A DNA stretch of 64,000 nucleotides from positions 992,001 through 1,056,000 of the forward strand of contig NZ_JACHVC010000013.1 of NCBI RefSeq assembly GCF_014230145.1, given 5' to 3'. The translations under genes and the position numbers were made by a program. Under the pieces are notes generated by a model. That model was not told the DNA's origin. It did no database searches and saw nothing but the letters and a program-made list of their open reading frames with translations. This DNA comes from Pelagicoccus albus. Lineage in GTDB: Bacteria > Verrucomicrobiota > Verrucomicrobiia > Opitutales > Opitutaceae. Each line of letters opens with the position of its first letter. Position 1 is the stretch's first letter. This document shows positions 1 to 8,692 of this stretch, in pieces.

Positions 1-17
1 GTTCTAGTCGCTTGGGA

Positions 18-2465
18 TTACCATTTCCTTGGAAACCTCAAACGATGCTCTACACGGCCGAGCTGGGAGGGCTCCAGCGCAGGAAGATCATCCACCAGCA
101 GCCGACGATCGTCATCCGCTAGTATCTCACGTGAACATGCCTGCAGCTCCAACCAACGCTCATTTGGCAGGGCCGGAGCATTCACGATGTGACGCAATAA
201 GCTTAGCCACTCCTGTCTCGCTCTTTGCACATCTCCGAATTTCAAATCATCGGTAAGCAGCTTTCTGCCCTGGCCTGCAGAAACGGCCCAATCAGCAATA
301 ACTTCCGCCGCTCCATCCCCATAATGCGGAGGCAAGCCGTGCTTAAGATAGCCCTCGTAGCTACGATCCTGATACGCAACTCGACAAGCTCGCGACAGTC
401 GATGGCTATACTGGGCGTAGTCGTCAAACCGATACCCAGCTCTCAGATTCGCAATGTCGCGGGCAATCGCATCGACAGAGTAACTATCATCTTCCAAAGC
501 AGCCGCCACCGCCAGCCCCTCGCCTCCTTGAAACAGACTGAATACTTGGCCGCGGAAGGTGGGCCGACCTTGCTTATCGATGAGGTTAAGCTGCCTCCAG
601 GATAAAGCGGGGCTCCGTGCAGAACTAAGCTGGTTTTCGCAAATAGAAAGCTGGCTGCAATTTTGGCATTCCTGCGGATAAGCTCTCCGGACCTCCGGCT
701 TATAGAGGGCCACGCCAAAAACATCTCGATCAAACGCCGCCTCGACCTCGGACAAATCAAAAAGGCCAATCAGTCGAAAGCCTTCCCTCTTAGTGCGTAC
801 CAGGGTTCCACATTCTGGCAGCTTGATCCAAGGTAGATTCGATAATTCACCGATCTCGTGTCGTTTGGAGAGATTTACCCCGACCTCTGAAAACGCCTCG
901 AGTATCCACTTCGCCAATTGAATCCGCGACTTCTTCTTTTTATCCAAAAAGCCCAGCAATCGCTTCTTTCCGAACATTCCCTGCAACCGACACAACTTCC
1001 CCTCACCAATCGATCGCACGACCTCTGGAACTTCCAACGCTTTCTTTAACTTTCCCTCGTGCGTGATTTGTACCTCCTTCCAAGAAAGACGTACTAACGG
1101 AGCCCGAAGCTCCCAAGATCCTCTGGAATTTAGGATCTCTTCGCTATTCGCAGTCGCGTGTCGGGCTCTTTCGGCGTCGACCATCAACCCGCAAGGCATA
1201 TCCGGGAAATTGATACAATGCTCAACGCCTACTGTAGCGGGAGTCTCTCCCAACAGCCGACCGCAAGCCTCCACCACAGTTTCAAAGGGTTCGCTCCCAT
1301 TTTGAACCGCCGCGTCAAGAATCCCAATTAAGCTCGGCCAATCCAGCAGCTTGGGGCGTCTGACGGGACGTGGCTTGCCTTCTCGTAATCGCGGCCGGTC
1401 AGGAGCCACCAATGCGTAACCGATAGTATCGAATCCGCGGCGTCCCGCTCTTCCAAACATTTGCAGCAACTCGTCTGGACGAATGAGCTGCTGCACGTTT
1501 CCAAGGGTAAACTGCGACTCAGTCACCAGAACCGAACGCATCGAAAAATTGACTCCCGCCGCTAAACCCGTGGTAGACACAACGACACGCAATTGCCCCG
1601 CCTTAGCCAGTGGCTCCACTAAGCCTGCCCGTTGCTCGTAACTCAACCCACTGTGGTGAAAGGCGATTCGTTTGCTCAGCAACTTTTCCAGCAAACCTCC
1701 CGCTAATCGCTTTTGCTCCGGGCTGAGGGCGAGTGGGTTTTCCACAGGCAAAGCAGCGGACAATTGGCGAGCCAAGGCTTCCGCCCCTTTTCGTTGAGGG
1801 GCAAAAATCAAAATGGGCCCCAAGTCGGCCATCAAGGCTTTGGCGATCAGCCTAGGCCAAAAACCGGTCACGCTGCGAGGCGGATTAAACGAGAGAGCAT
1901 CCAAATGGATTTCCTCCAGGGGGACGGGACGTTTCTTGACCTCAACCAAGTGAGCATCCCTTCCCAAGCGCTGAAGCCAGCTCACGATGTCACCAGGATT
2001 GGATACACTTCCACTCAGGAGCATCAACTGCGTCCCCTCCGGGGCTAGAGCGACACATAGCTCGTAATTGACCCCTCTCGTTTCGTCTCCAATCATTTGA
2101 TACTCGTCGATAACAAACAACTTTGGTCCCAATCCGTTGAGGAATCTCGGCTTCTGGGTTTCCAAAGTGGCGACTACCACGGGAGCATCCGGATCGATAG
2201 AGACATCGCCTGTAACGATCCCAACCTTCCAACCTTTGGCTCGAAACTCTCGCAGCTTGTCGTTAGCCAAAGCCCTCGTTGGCACCGCCAAAACGATTTG
2301 TCCGTGGCGATAAGACTCGGCGATCAACTCAACCAAGTAGGTCTTGCCAGCACCGGTAGGAGCATTGACCACCACATCCTGCCCCGCTTTGACAAAATGC
2401 AGTGCCTCCTGCTGCCAGAGATCAGGTATTTTGAGATGTATATCGAGATCTCCGAATGAATGCAC
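18..2465 (-). CDS. Ski2-like superfamily 2 DEAD/DEAH-box helicase
   Basis: An 815-residue ATP-dependent nucleic-acid helicase. The two RecA-like domains are visible: Walker A APTGAGKT at residues 35-42, motif II as DEYQ at 120-123 (an unusual form of DExH), motif III SGS at 151-153, and motif VI QMFGRAGRRG at 335-344. The FGRAGRRG form and the long C-terminal half are typical of Ski2/Hel308-like enzymes. A small cysteine cluster (C600, C603, C609) in the C-terminal part could bind metal, which is inference only. It is transcribed away from the EEP-family gene at 2579 with a short shared intergenic region. The substrate (DNA repair or RNA turnover) cannot be told from the sequence. Start is the ATG at 2465. 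Confidence 0.85.
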   Translation of the reverse strand: MHSFGDLDIHLKIPDLWQQEALHFVKAGQDVVVNAPTGAGKTYLVELIAESYRHGQIVLAVPTRALANDKLREFRAKGWKVGIVTGDVSIDPDAPVVVATLETQKPRFLNGLGPKLFVIDEYQMIGDETRGVNYELCVALAPEGTQLMLLSGSVSNPGDIVSWLQRLGRDAHLVEVKKRPVPLEEIHLDALSFNPPRSVTGFWPRLIAKALMADLGPILIFAPQRKGAEALARQLSAALPVENPLALSPEQKRLAGGLLEKLLSKRIAFHHSGLSYEQRAGLVEPLAKAGQLRVVVSTTGLAAGVNFSMRSVLVTESQFTLGNVQQLIRPDELLQMFGRAGRRGFDTIGYALVAPDRPRLREGKPRPVRRPKLLDWPSLIGILDAAVQNGSEPFETVVEACGRLLGETPATVGVEHCINFPDMPCGLMVDAERARHATANSEEILNSRGSWELRAPLVRLSWKEVQITHEGKLKKALEVPEVVRSIGEGKLCRLQGMFGKKRLLGFLDKKKKSRIQLAKWILEAFSEVGVNLSKRHEIGELSNLPWIKLPECGTLVRTKREGFRLIGLFDLSEVEAAFDRDVFGVALYKPEVRRAYPQECQNCSQLSICENQLSSARSPALSWRQLNLIDKQGRPTFRGQVFSLFQGGEGLAVAAALEDDSYSVDAIARDIANLRAGYRFDDYAQYSHRLSRACRVAYQDRSYEGYLKHGLPPHYGDGAAEVIADWAVSAGQGRKLLTDDLKFGDVQRARQEWLSLLRHIVNAPALPNERWLELQACSREILADDDRRLLVDDLPALEPSQLGRVEHRLRFPRKW

Positions 2466-2578
2466 AGCAGCTTAGTTTGGATTGGGCCTTGAGGCAAAGA
2501 TTCCGTAAATACGGAGCCAAGCCTTTCAATTCGCTAGGAATTCACTAGCCTTAGTTATTCGTAAGACACTTAAAGGCG

Positions 2579-3406
2579 ATGCAGAGTTCGAAACAAGAAA
2601 TCAAACTGATGACCTTCAATATCGCCCACGGGCGAGGTCTATCGCTGTATCAAGGCTTCCACAGTCCACGCGGGATTTTCAAAAACCTCGATCGCATCGC
2701 TACTCTGATTCGGGAGCACGAGCCCGACATCGTCGCCTTCCAAGAGATCGATGCTTCTTCTCACTGGAACGCCCACATAAACCTACTGGACTACTTGCAG
2801 TCCGCAACCGACTACCCTTTTTCCGTGCACGGCATCCATAATCGCCGGGCTGGCAGAAAACCTCTCGCCTACGGAAATGCGTTTCTTTCCAAACACCCAG
2901 TCAAAAGCTGGCGAGTGGAATCCTTCGGAGAAAAGAAGCTAGGTGAAAAAGGCTTCCTAGAGGCCTGCTTCCAAGTGGATGGAACAGAGGTCGACGTCAT
3001 AAATTTGCATTTGGACTTTCGGTCCCGAATGACGCGACTGCACCAGATCGACAAACTGCTGGATTCCATTCACCGCAAGAGCGAACGAGACCCATACCTA
3101 TTGCCTCCCATCATCTGTGGCGACTTCAACACCAGCTCTCGATCCTCCGAAGACGCTCTTCACCAGCTAATCGCACGGACTGCCCACAGCTCTCATTACG
3201 AATTTTATCCGAAGCAAAAAAGGACCTTTCCAGCGCATTTCCCTTCTCGAGGATTGGATTTCGTCCTGTTGGCCGAGCCTTACGTAGCTGTCGAAACCGA
3301 AGTGATTCGAAGCTTTGCATCCGATCACTTGCCCGTGATGAGCACAATCGGGCATCCTAGCGATGTGAATCAGAGTTTCACCGCCGCTTCACTCGCCCGA
3401 GGCTAG
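2579..3406 (+). CDS. Endonuclease/exonuclease/phosphatase (EEP) family protein
   Basis: A 275-residue metal-dependent phosphodiesterase of the DNase I-like EEP fold. The family signatures occur in order: TFNIAHG near residue 12, FQEID near 55 (metal-binding Glu), GDFNT near 181, and SDHLPV near 248 (catalytic Asp-His). There is no signal peptide, so it is probably cytoplasmic. An AAAGGCG ribosome-binding site precedes the ATG. The family includes nucleases, sphingomyelinases and inositol phosphatases, and the sequence does not choose between them. It stands alone, divergent from the helicase gene. Confidence 0.85.
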   Translation: MQSSKQEIKLMTFNIAHGRGLSLYQGFHSPRGIFKNLDRIATLIREHEPDIVAFQEIDASSHWNAHINLLDYLQSATDYPFSVHGIHNRRAGRKPLAYGNAFLSKHPVKSWRVESFGEKKLGEKGFLEACFQVDGTEVDVINLHLDFRSRMTRLHQIDKLLDSIHRKSERDPYLLPPIICGDFNTSSRSSEDALHQLIARTAHSSHYEFYPKQKRTFPAHFPSRGLDFVLLAEPYVAVETEVIRSFASDHLPVMSTIGHPSDVNQSFTAASLARG

Positions 3407-3469
3407 GAGGCATCGACCAAAGCTAGGGTTTGCCACCCAGCCCCTTGATCGAGTCTAGCAAACAGAAAG

Positions 3470-3494
3470 GCCCAAGACGATACGCCTCGGGCCC
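3470..3494 (-). terminator. Rho-independent terminator of the SWIB gene
   Basis: Reading the minus strand, GGCCCGAGGCG pairs with CGTCTTGGGCC (two G-U pairs) around a TAT loop and is followed by a T-rich run. It lies just past the stop of the SWIB gene at 3521. Confidence 0.6.
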
Positions 3495-3520
3495 CAAAGA
3501 ATAGGTTAAGTTGGTTCGTC

Positions 3521-3796
3521 TTACTTTACGACGTGTCCAGAAACCAGCTTGGTCATCTCGAACATAGAGACCTTGTCCTTACCGTCGAAAACAGCCTTCA
3601 ACTTATCGTCAGCGATGATTTCGCGCTTGTTTTCTGGGTTTTGGAGGTCGTTGGACTTGATGTAATCCCAAAGCTTCTTGGTAAGCTCAGTACGTGGGAG
3701 TGGTTCCGCACCTACAACAGCAGCCAAAGCCGCATCAGGTGTTACTGGTTTCATGAAAGCCGCATTAGCGGGTTTTGAAGAAGAAGTTTTTGCCAT
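3521..3796 (-). CDS. SWIB/MDM2 domain protein
   Basis: A 91-residue protein consisting of a short Ala/Lys/Ser-rich leader and one SWIB/MDM2 fold: PLPRTELTKKLWDYIKSNDL around residues 33-52, then QNPENKREIIADDKL and the MFEMTKLVSGHV end helix. The SWIB domain is a eukaryotic chromatin-remodelling module, and stand-alone bacterial versions are known in Chlamydiae and Verrucomicrobia, where they are thought to act on DNA topology or chromatin. An AAGGGTTCC-like purine stretch lies before the ATG. It is monocistronic with its own terminator. Confidence 0.9.
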   Translation of the reverse strand: MAKTSSSKPANAAFMKPVTPDAALAAVVGAEPLPRTELTKKLWDYIKSNDLQNPENKREIIADDKLKAVFDGKDKVSMFEMTKLVSGHVVK

Positions 3797-3893
3797 AAGG
3801 GTTCCTTGGATACAACGGGTGCGCTGCGAATCAACCTAAATTAGCGGCCTGAGGGCCCATTTTACCGACATTAATCGATAATAGGCCCAACCC

Positions 3894-5054
3894 TTACTCC
3901 CCAGTCTGGAGAAGCCCGTGAGCTTGGGCGAACAATCTAAATCCCTCGATCTGCACCAAAAGCTCTTCAACGTGCTCCAGACGCGGTATTGACCCGCCAG
4001 ATAGTCCGTTCGCCAGAATTTGGTCGCAAGCGGCCGTAAGCCTCTCGGCGTAAACCATTTCGCAACCGCTGCGTAGAGATTCCATTTCTGAAACGAACTC
4101 AGAGCTCCGCACGAAATCGGAATCTTCGCGAATTCTCATGGCCAATTCCATACCGTGGGCTAGCAGAGCTTGCGAAAGACGCTTTAGCAGCTCTCGCTTA
4201 TCCTTCCACGCCTCCATACGAAGGACCTCTACCGATTCACCTTCCGAGCTCGAAAAACGGCTCTCCCTGTCTGAACTCGCCAAATCCACCACAACCTTCA
4301 AATCAGCCATGGATATCGGCTTTTCGATAGCGATCTTCTCAGAATCGTCCAAGTAGCGGACATCTTTGGTCATGGAAACGACAGTCGGAGCATGCCCCCA
4401 ATCTCGGAGGCTTTTTTCCCTGAGAAGTTCGCTCAATATCTTCACCCCGAAGCCCGGTAGAAGATGGTCAATGAGGACGAGATCAAAAGGGCGAGATTTT
4501 GAGAGAGCCAAGGCCTCACCTCCACTGCAAGCGCCTAGAGTACGGCAACCTAGTTTGCGAGACAGGGTCCGTACAAACTTCACGATTTCGAGATTTTCGT
4601 CTACGATCAATAGCGAAACAGGAGCTGGGCCTGCTGGTCTTTTAGCAGTTTCCGCCTTTTGAAGCACTGTCCTCGCCCAAGCCCAAACCCTGTCGAGCAT
4701 CTCCTCTGCCTCCGGTTCGGAATTTGGCCGCAACACTAGGCAACTTGCCCCATCGCCAAGTTCCAACCCTTTCACCACAATGCTGATAGATGGACGCCCT
4801 AAACGGAGTCGCAATTCGCAATCCGGAGGTATATCCTCCAAGCAAACAAGCAATTCGCCTATTTCAGCCAACTCCAAGCCTTGCTCGCAGAGTACATCTG
4901 CAAGATCCAAGCGATTACCCGCTTGGGCCTGACATTCTCTCAACTCGCCAAGAAGGCACAAAACCCTCATTTTGGCGTCCACAAGGATCAAGCCCCATTG
5001 CTCGGGAAAATCGAAAGAGGAATCCCCTGGACTGTATCGCGCTTGGTCACTCAT
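3894..5054 (-). CDS. Receiver-domain protein with helical C-terminus
   Basis: A protein of about 386 residues with a central CheY-like receiver domain. From the ATG at 5054, the acidic pair is D152/E153 (LLIVDENLEI), the phospho-acceptor is D196 (VLIDHLLPG), the conserved Thr is T229 and the Lys is K245 (IEKPI). The N-terminal 140 residues resemble nothing I recognise. The C-terminal 120 residues are strongly helical and could be a four-helix phosphotransfer-like bundle, but I do not see a clear HPt histidine motif. A TTG 39 bases further upstream would add 13 residues. I prefer the ATG. It is divergent from the LuxR-type regulator at 5351, so the two may work together. Confidence 0.7.
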   Translation of the reverse strand: MSDQARYSPGDSSFDFPEQWGLILVDAKMRVLCLLGELRECQAQAGNRLDLADVLCEQGLELAEIGELLVCLEDIPPDCELRLRLGRPSISIVVKGLELGDGASCLVLRPNSEPEAEEMLDRVWAWARTVLQKAETAKRPAGPAPVSLLIVDENLEIVKFVRTLSRKLGCRTLGACSGGEALALSKSRPFDLVLIDHLLPGFGVKILSELLREKSLRDWGHAPTVVSMTKDVRYLDDSEKIAIEKPISMADLKVVVDLASSDRESRFSSSEGESVEVLRMEAWKDKRELLKRLSQALLAHGMELAMRIREDSDFVRSSEFVSEMESLRSGCEMVYAERLTAACDQILANGLSGGSIPRLEHVEELLVQIEGFRLFAQAHGLLQTGE

Positions 5055-5350
5055 GGGCTTAGCTTCAAAAACCGAAACTAAATGAGATAACAAGAACTTC
5101 GAACCTTCGACGCCTTTTTAGTGAAAGTCTCACAAAAACTTGGTTTAAAAATTTTGTTAAAGTACTTTGACAAGCTAATTGATGCAGGCAGTTTTACTTA
5201 ACACAAGGTTACATCTCCTAATCAGGAGGCGAATACCCTAACGACTTGACCTAACCAAGCAAGTCGGCCGATAGCTTAACTGCACTGAAAGCCTGGAATA
5301 GGCCGAAAGAGCGGCAAAGCACCGGCAGCCTAACCAACCAAACCAAAACC

Positions 5351-6049
5351 ATGACTCAACCAACCAACCAGACTAGTCGCATGGTCGTCTTGGAGGATCA
5401 GCTGATGCTGAGAGACCTCCTCTCATCTCTAGCCATTACGATCCCAGGGATCATGGTCGTAGGCGAAGCGGCCGATGGTCGCACAGCGCTCAAACTTTGT
5501 GAGGAAGAGAGCCCGGATATCGTAATGTTCGAATTGTTTCTTCCCGGACTAAACGGCATCGAGATCCTCCGCCAATACGGGCCGCGAAACAGCAAGACCA
5601 GATTTATTGCCATATCTTCCCAATTCACACCCGACACAATCCGTGAATTGCTCGAGCTCGGCTGCCATGGCATCGTTTCGAAGAACTCGCCGGCCTCGAA
5701 ACTGAAAGAAGGGCTTCGAGAGGTTAAAAGTGGTAGCGGATACCTCTGCCCGGTATGCGCGAGCCTGCTAAGGGAATCGCATCTCGTGGCTAGCTCGATT
5801 TCCAAAAAGAAAAACCGCCTCTCCAACCGGGAGCGAGAAGTGCTCCAATCAGTAGCAGAGGGCTTTAGCACCAAGCAGATTGCCGAAATGCTGGAAGTTA
5901 GCGTGAAGACAATCGAAGCGCACCGGGCCAATCTGATGAAAAAACTGGACGCCAGAAGCGCGGTCGAGCTAACGCGTTGCGCTTTCGAACTAGGAATCAT
6001 CGAATTGCCCAGCCAAAGCAAACCAGCCGCCTACACCGTTTCCAACTAA
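5351..6049 (+). CDS. LuxR/NarL-family response regulator with Glu at the phospho-site
   Basis: A 232-residue two-domain transcription regulator. Residues 10-125 form a receiver, and residues about 160-225 form a LuxR-type helix-turn-helix (LSNREREVLQ ... VSVKTIEAHRANLMKKL). In the receiver the acidic pair (E15, D16), the Ser (FIAISS) and the Lys (IVSKNSP) are kept, but the position that is Asp in NarL-like proteins reads Glu: PDIVMFELFLPGLNG, E61, codon gaa at 5531. Such a protein is expected not to be phosphorylated at that position and may act constitutively. The ATG lies in a run of ACCAACC repeats without a clear Shine-Dalgarno. A terminator follows at 6079. Confidence 0.85.
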   Translation: MTQPTNQTSRMVVLEDQLMLRDLLSSLAITIPGIMVVGEAADGRTALKLCEEESPDIVMFELFLPGLNGIEILRQYGPRNSKTRFIAISSQFTPDTIRELLELGCHGIVSKNSPASKLKEGLREVKSGSGYLCPVCASLLRESHLVASSISKKKNRLSNREREVLQSVAEGFSTKQIAEMLEVSVKTIEAHRANLMKKLDARSAVELTRCAFELGIIELPSQSKPAAYTVSN

Positions 6050-6078
6050 GCTCTCGAAATCACTTTGATTTATCCAAG

Positions 6079-6112
6079 CCGTCAAAATTAACAATTTTGG
6101 CGGTTTTTTGTT
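6079..6112 (+). terminator. Terminator after the LuxR-type regulator
   Basis: An 11-base stem (CCGTCAAAATT with AATTTTGGCGG, one G-U pair) with an AAC loop is followed by TTTTTTG. This is a standard intrinsic terminator just past the stop at 6049. Confidence 0.8.
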
Positions 6113-6197
6113 TTGTTAGGCCTTAGCTTCTGCAAGTTAGTGGCTTCTAATATTTGCTGGGAGGTACCAAGTCCGCCCCACCTCCAGAAAGCTCCGC

Positions 6198-6947
6198 ATG
6201 ACAATCTCGGTTTCGAATTACAAACCTTCTGCCACGAATCGGAAACCGAGGTATCTCTTCTTCCTCCTGGCTCTGTGCTTCTCGTTCATAGCCAATGCCG
6301 CGGACCGCGAAACCAACCGCATGGAACGTCGAGCCGAGAAACTGGCTGCATCCCTCCGTGATATCCAAAGCCTGGAAGGATCGCAGATTCCGCCAAACAT
6401 TTTAAAGCAGGCCAAAGGGGTCATCATCTTGAAGCAATATGAAGCTGGCGTAATCTTCGGAGCCATGGGCGGTTTTGGCATCGTCGCTGTCCGAAATGAC
6501 GAAGGAAACTGGAGTACACCCGCATGGCTAAAAACCGGCCAAATCAGCGGCGGTCTTCAATTGGGAGCTCAGAAGCTGAACCTGGTGCTACTGATCGTGA
6601 AAGAGGAAGGCCTAGAAATGCTGAAAAAGGCGAAATTCCAAATTGGAGTGGACGCCTCAGTCGTCCGCGGGCCGACTGGATCCAACCCGGAATCAAAAGC
6701 CGACGCAGATATCCTAGCCTACACCGTTTACGAAGGTATTTACGCCGGAGCCACCTTTGAAGGAGGGTTTCTTTTGCCTGACAAAAAACTCAACGAGTAT
6801 TCCTACGGACAACAGCTGGCAGTACTGGAGATCATCAATAGCCACGAGCTCAAGCGGCCAGAGCCCCTAAATATAGTGTTCGAAAGCCTCCAAGCCATCG
6901 AAAATGGGCAAGGTTTGGAGCAGCTCGCCGGCTCGCAGGAAAATTAA
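6198..6947 (+). CDS. Ysc84/SYLF-domain lipid-binding protein, secreted
   Basis: A 249-residue protein with a basic N-terminus and a hydrophobic stretch (residues 19-34, ending FIANA-AD) that reads as a signal peptide. The mature part is a Ysc84/SYLF domain: ILKQAKGVIILKQYEAGVIFG, then GNWSTPAWL, GGLQLGAQKLNLVLLI and a terminal half beginning KFQIGVDASVVRGPTG. SYLF proteins bind phosphoinositides in yeast. Bacterial homologues are periplasmic or outer-membrane proteins of unsettled function. It is monocistronic, and the start is supported by the signal peptide rather than by a strong ribosome-binding site. Confidence 0.85.
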   Translation: MTISVSNYKPSATNRKPRYLFFLLALCFSFIANAADRETNRMERRAEKLAASLRDIQSLEGSQIPPNILKQAKGVIILKQYEAGVIFGAMGGFGIVAVRNDEGNWSTPAWLKTGQISGGLQLGAQKLNLVLLIVKEEGLEMLKKAKFQIGVDASVVRGPTGSNPESKADADILAYTVYEGIYAGATFEGGFLLPDKKLNEYSYGQQLAVLEIINSHELKRPEPLNIVFESLQAIENGQGLEQLAGSQEN

Positions 6948-6978
6948 CGACAAATCTAGCAACATTTGGAGAATTGGT

Positions 6979-7009
6979 TTGACGTACAATTGTAGGACAT
7001 GGGTTTATA
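6979..7009 (+). promoter_or_regulatory. Putative exbB promoter with TACA-NN-TGTA operator
   Basis: A perfect palindrome TACAATTGTA (6985-6994) immediately follows a TTGACG -35-like element (6979-6984). A TTTATA -10-like element lies at 7004-7009 (spacer 19). The TACAnnTGTA core is the known binding site of BlaI/MecI/CopY-family repressors. The same core occurs twice before the second tonB gene at 8693. Function is inferred. Confidence 0.5.
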
Positions 7010-7230
7010 TAGCCTACCGTCACAACGAAAATCGTGCAGGACATTCCCGATGAAACATGAGGCCAATGACCCCCATGGACACAAGGGATACGCTTGACTC
7101 GGTTTCAGATCAATATTTCAACCAACACCCAAAAAACAGCACAACCCCTCCCACCCCAATCAAGCTTGCCCCCTTCAAGCGCAGAATGGTCGGAGCGACA
7201 GCTCTTTCATTTAACCACGTACGTACCTCG

Positions 7231-7842
7231 ATGGACAATTCATTCACTGATACAATAATCGACGCTTGGAACATCATTGTCTCTGGCGGCTGGGTAATGA
7301 TCCCGCTCTTCCTGCTAGGCCTCGTCGCCTTCTACGTAGGAGCGAGACTGCTTCTGTTCTTCTTCCGCGGGAACCACAAAAAGACCTCTATCTCGACTTG
7401 CGAGGAATGGGTTCGCGATTCCTCCAAGGCAAAAGGGACTGTGGGCGAAATCATTCGCTACTCCCAGGACGGTGTAGGAACCGTAGAAGACATCCAAAGC
7501 CGTTTCGCGGAGATTCGCACCGCCGAGATCCCTCGCCTTCAGCAGAACATCACCTTCCTGCAGATCATGATCAACACGGCCCCGCTCATGGGACTCCTCG
7601 GTACCGTTCTTGGTATGTTGACTACCTTCTACGGGATCGCTCTGGGTGGCTCGGAAAGCACCACTTCAATCGTGGCCGGCGGTATCCAGGTTGCGTTGAT
7701 CACCACCCAAATGGGTCTCTGCCTCGCGATTCCTGGCTACATCTTCGTCTATTTCCTGAAACAGAAAGTACTGGACTACGAAAGCTTCCTCGTTCGCTTG
7801 GAAAGCATTTCGCTCCAACACTTCAGTGGCCGTGCCAGTTAA
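7231..7842 (+). CDS. exbB: MotA/TolQ/ExbB proton channel family protein
   Basis: A protein of about 203 residues from the ATG at 7231 (MDNSFTDTIIDAWN). It has three membrane segments in ExbB order: one near residues 15-45, then APLMGLLGTVLGMLTTF and ALITTQMGLCLAIP, which are the signature helices of the family. The reading frame stays open upstream to 7057 and holds in-frame ATGs at 7057 and 7186. The extra residues there are not family-like, so I use 7231, though a long leader is possible. ExbB forms the proton channel that energises TonB. The tonB gene follows 35 bases downstream, so they form an operon. No ExbD gene is present. Confidence 0.85.
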   Translation: MDNSFTDTIIDAWNIIVSGGWVMIPLFLLGLVAFYVGARLLLFFFRGNHKKTSISTCEEWVRDSSKAKGTVGEIIRYSQDGVGTVEDIQSRFAEIRTAEIPRLQQNITFLQIMINTAPLMGLLGTVLGMLTTFYGIALGGSESTTSIVAGGIQVALITTQMGLCLAIPGYIFVYFLKQKVLDYESFLVRLESISLQHFSGRAS

Positions 7843-7877
7843 GAGCCCAACCAAGCCCAAAAAGAACATAAGAAGCT

Positions 7878-8531
7878 ATGAGCTCTAACTACACCCCATC
7901 AAATCAACAGGGAAACTTTTTTGCCAACGGTATGCTGGCAGTGCTCTTCACGGTAGGAGTCTTCGCTATTCTGCCGTTCATGCAGTACCTTGGAAAATTC
8001 GCCAACCCAGGCATCCAAGTCGCGACTGAAGACGCATCTGTGCAGCCACCTCCTCCACCTCCTGAGGATCAACCACCTCCTCCAGAGGAGCAACAGGAGC
8101 TTGACGAGCCAGAAATCGAGGAGCCACCTCCACCTATGACACTGGCACAGTTGGAAATGGCACTCAACCCAGGTTCAGGTGACGCGGTTGGCGATTTCGG
8201 ATTTGGCGATTTCAATGACAAGATCGACGCTCTGGAAGGTATGCAGATCTTCTCCCTTGCGGACGTTGACAAGAAGCCGAGCGCTCTCGTGATGTCGACC
8301 CCACTCTACCCTTACTCCATGCAGCAATCCAAGACACGGGGTAGCGTAACGGTGGAATTCGTCCTCGACCCAGATGGCAAGGTCCACAGAGCCCGCGCCA
8401 TCAAGTCCACACACCGCGAGTTCGAAGAACCTGCAATCCAGTGTGTACAGCGATCCACTTGGAACCCGGCTTCAAAGGACGGAAAGCCAGTGGCCTGTAA
8501 GATCCGCATCCCTATCCAATTCTCGCCCTAG
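7878..8531 (+). CDS. tonB: Energy transducer TonB
   Basis: A 217-residue TonB. It has a single membrane anchor near residues 17-38, then a proline-rich periplasmic spacer (repeated PPPPPP and PPPPEEQQ, residues 55-86). The C-terminal domain begins TPLYPYSMQQSKTRGSVTVE, with the conserved YP and G-V-E elements, and ends near GKPVACKIRIPIQF. It transmits ExbB-derived energy to outer-membrane TonB-dependent receptors. It is cotranscribed with exbB and closed by the terminator at 8553. It shares length and C-terminal motif (PYSMQQSKT) with the protein at 8693, so the two are paralogues. Confidence 0.9.
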   Translation: MSSNYTPSNQQGNFFANGMLAVLFTVGVFAILPFMQYLGKFANPGIQVATEDASVQPPPPPPEDQPPPPEEQQELDEPEIEEPPPPMTLAQLEMALNPGSGDAVGDFGFGDFNDKIDALEGMQIFSLADVDKKPSALVMSTPLYPYSMQQSKTRGSVTVEFVLDPDGKVHRARAIKSTHREFEEPAIQCVQRSTWNPASKDGKPVACKIRIPIQFSP

Positions 8532-8552
8532 AGATCGGACTTGAGATTTTCC

Positions 8553-8583
8553 AAAAGCGACCGTGCAAATGGTCGCTTTTTTT
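8553..8583 (+). terminator. Terminator of the exbB-tonB operon
   Basis: AAAAGCGACC pairs perfectly with GGTCGCTTTT around an 8-base loop and continues into a T run. Confidence 0.85.
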
Positions 8584-8608
8584 GTGCCCGACTTAGGGCG
8601 GGAATGTT

Positions 8609-8657
8609 AATCCTACATTTGTAGGATTGACAAAACCACCTTTCTCCTACACTTGTA
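8609..8657 (+). promoter_or_regulatory. Double TACA-NN-TGTA operator before second tonB
   Basis: Two copies of the BlaI/MecI/CopY-type core lie 34 bases apart: TACATTTGTA (8614-8623), inside a longer perfect inverted repeat AATCCTACA-TT-TGTAGGATT (8609-8628), and TACACTTGTA (8648-8657). A consensus -35 TTGACA (8627-8632) overlaps the edge of the first box. No convincing -10 at 17 bases is seen; TGTAAT at 8654 is 21 away. The box matches the one before exbB. Confidence 0.55.
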
Positions 8658-8692
8658 ATACATAGTTCGTAACCTCAACACCCAAAAGAGAA

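Noticed and set aside
5398-6021. A 207-residue minus-strand open frame
   Set aside because: Antisense to the LuxR-type regulator and without family features.
7057-7230. A 58-residue leader on ExbB
   Set aside because: The leader contains the predicted promoter-distal region and no family-like residues. The ATG at 7231 leads directly into the ExbB N-terminus.
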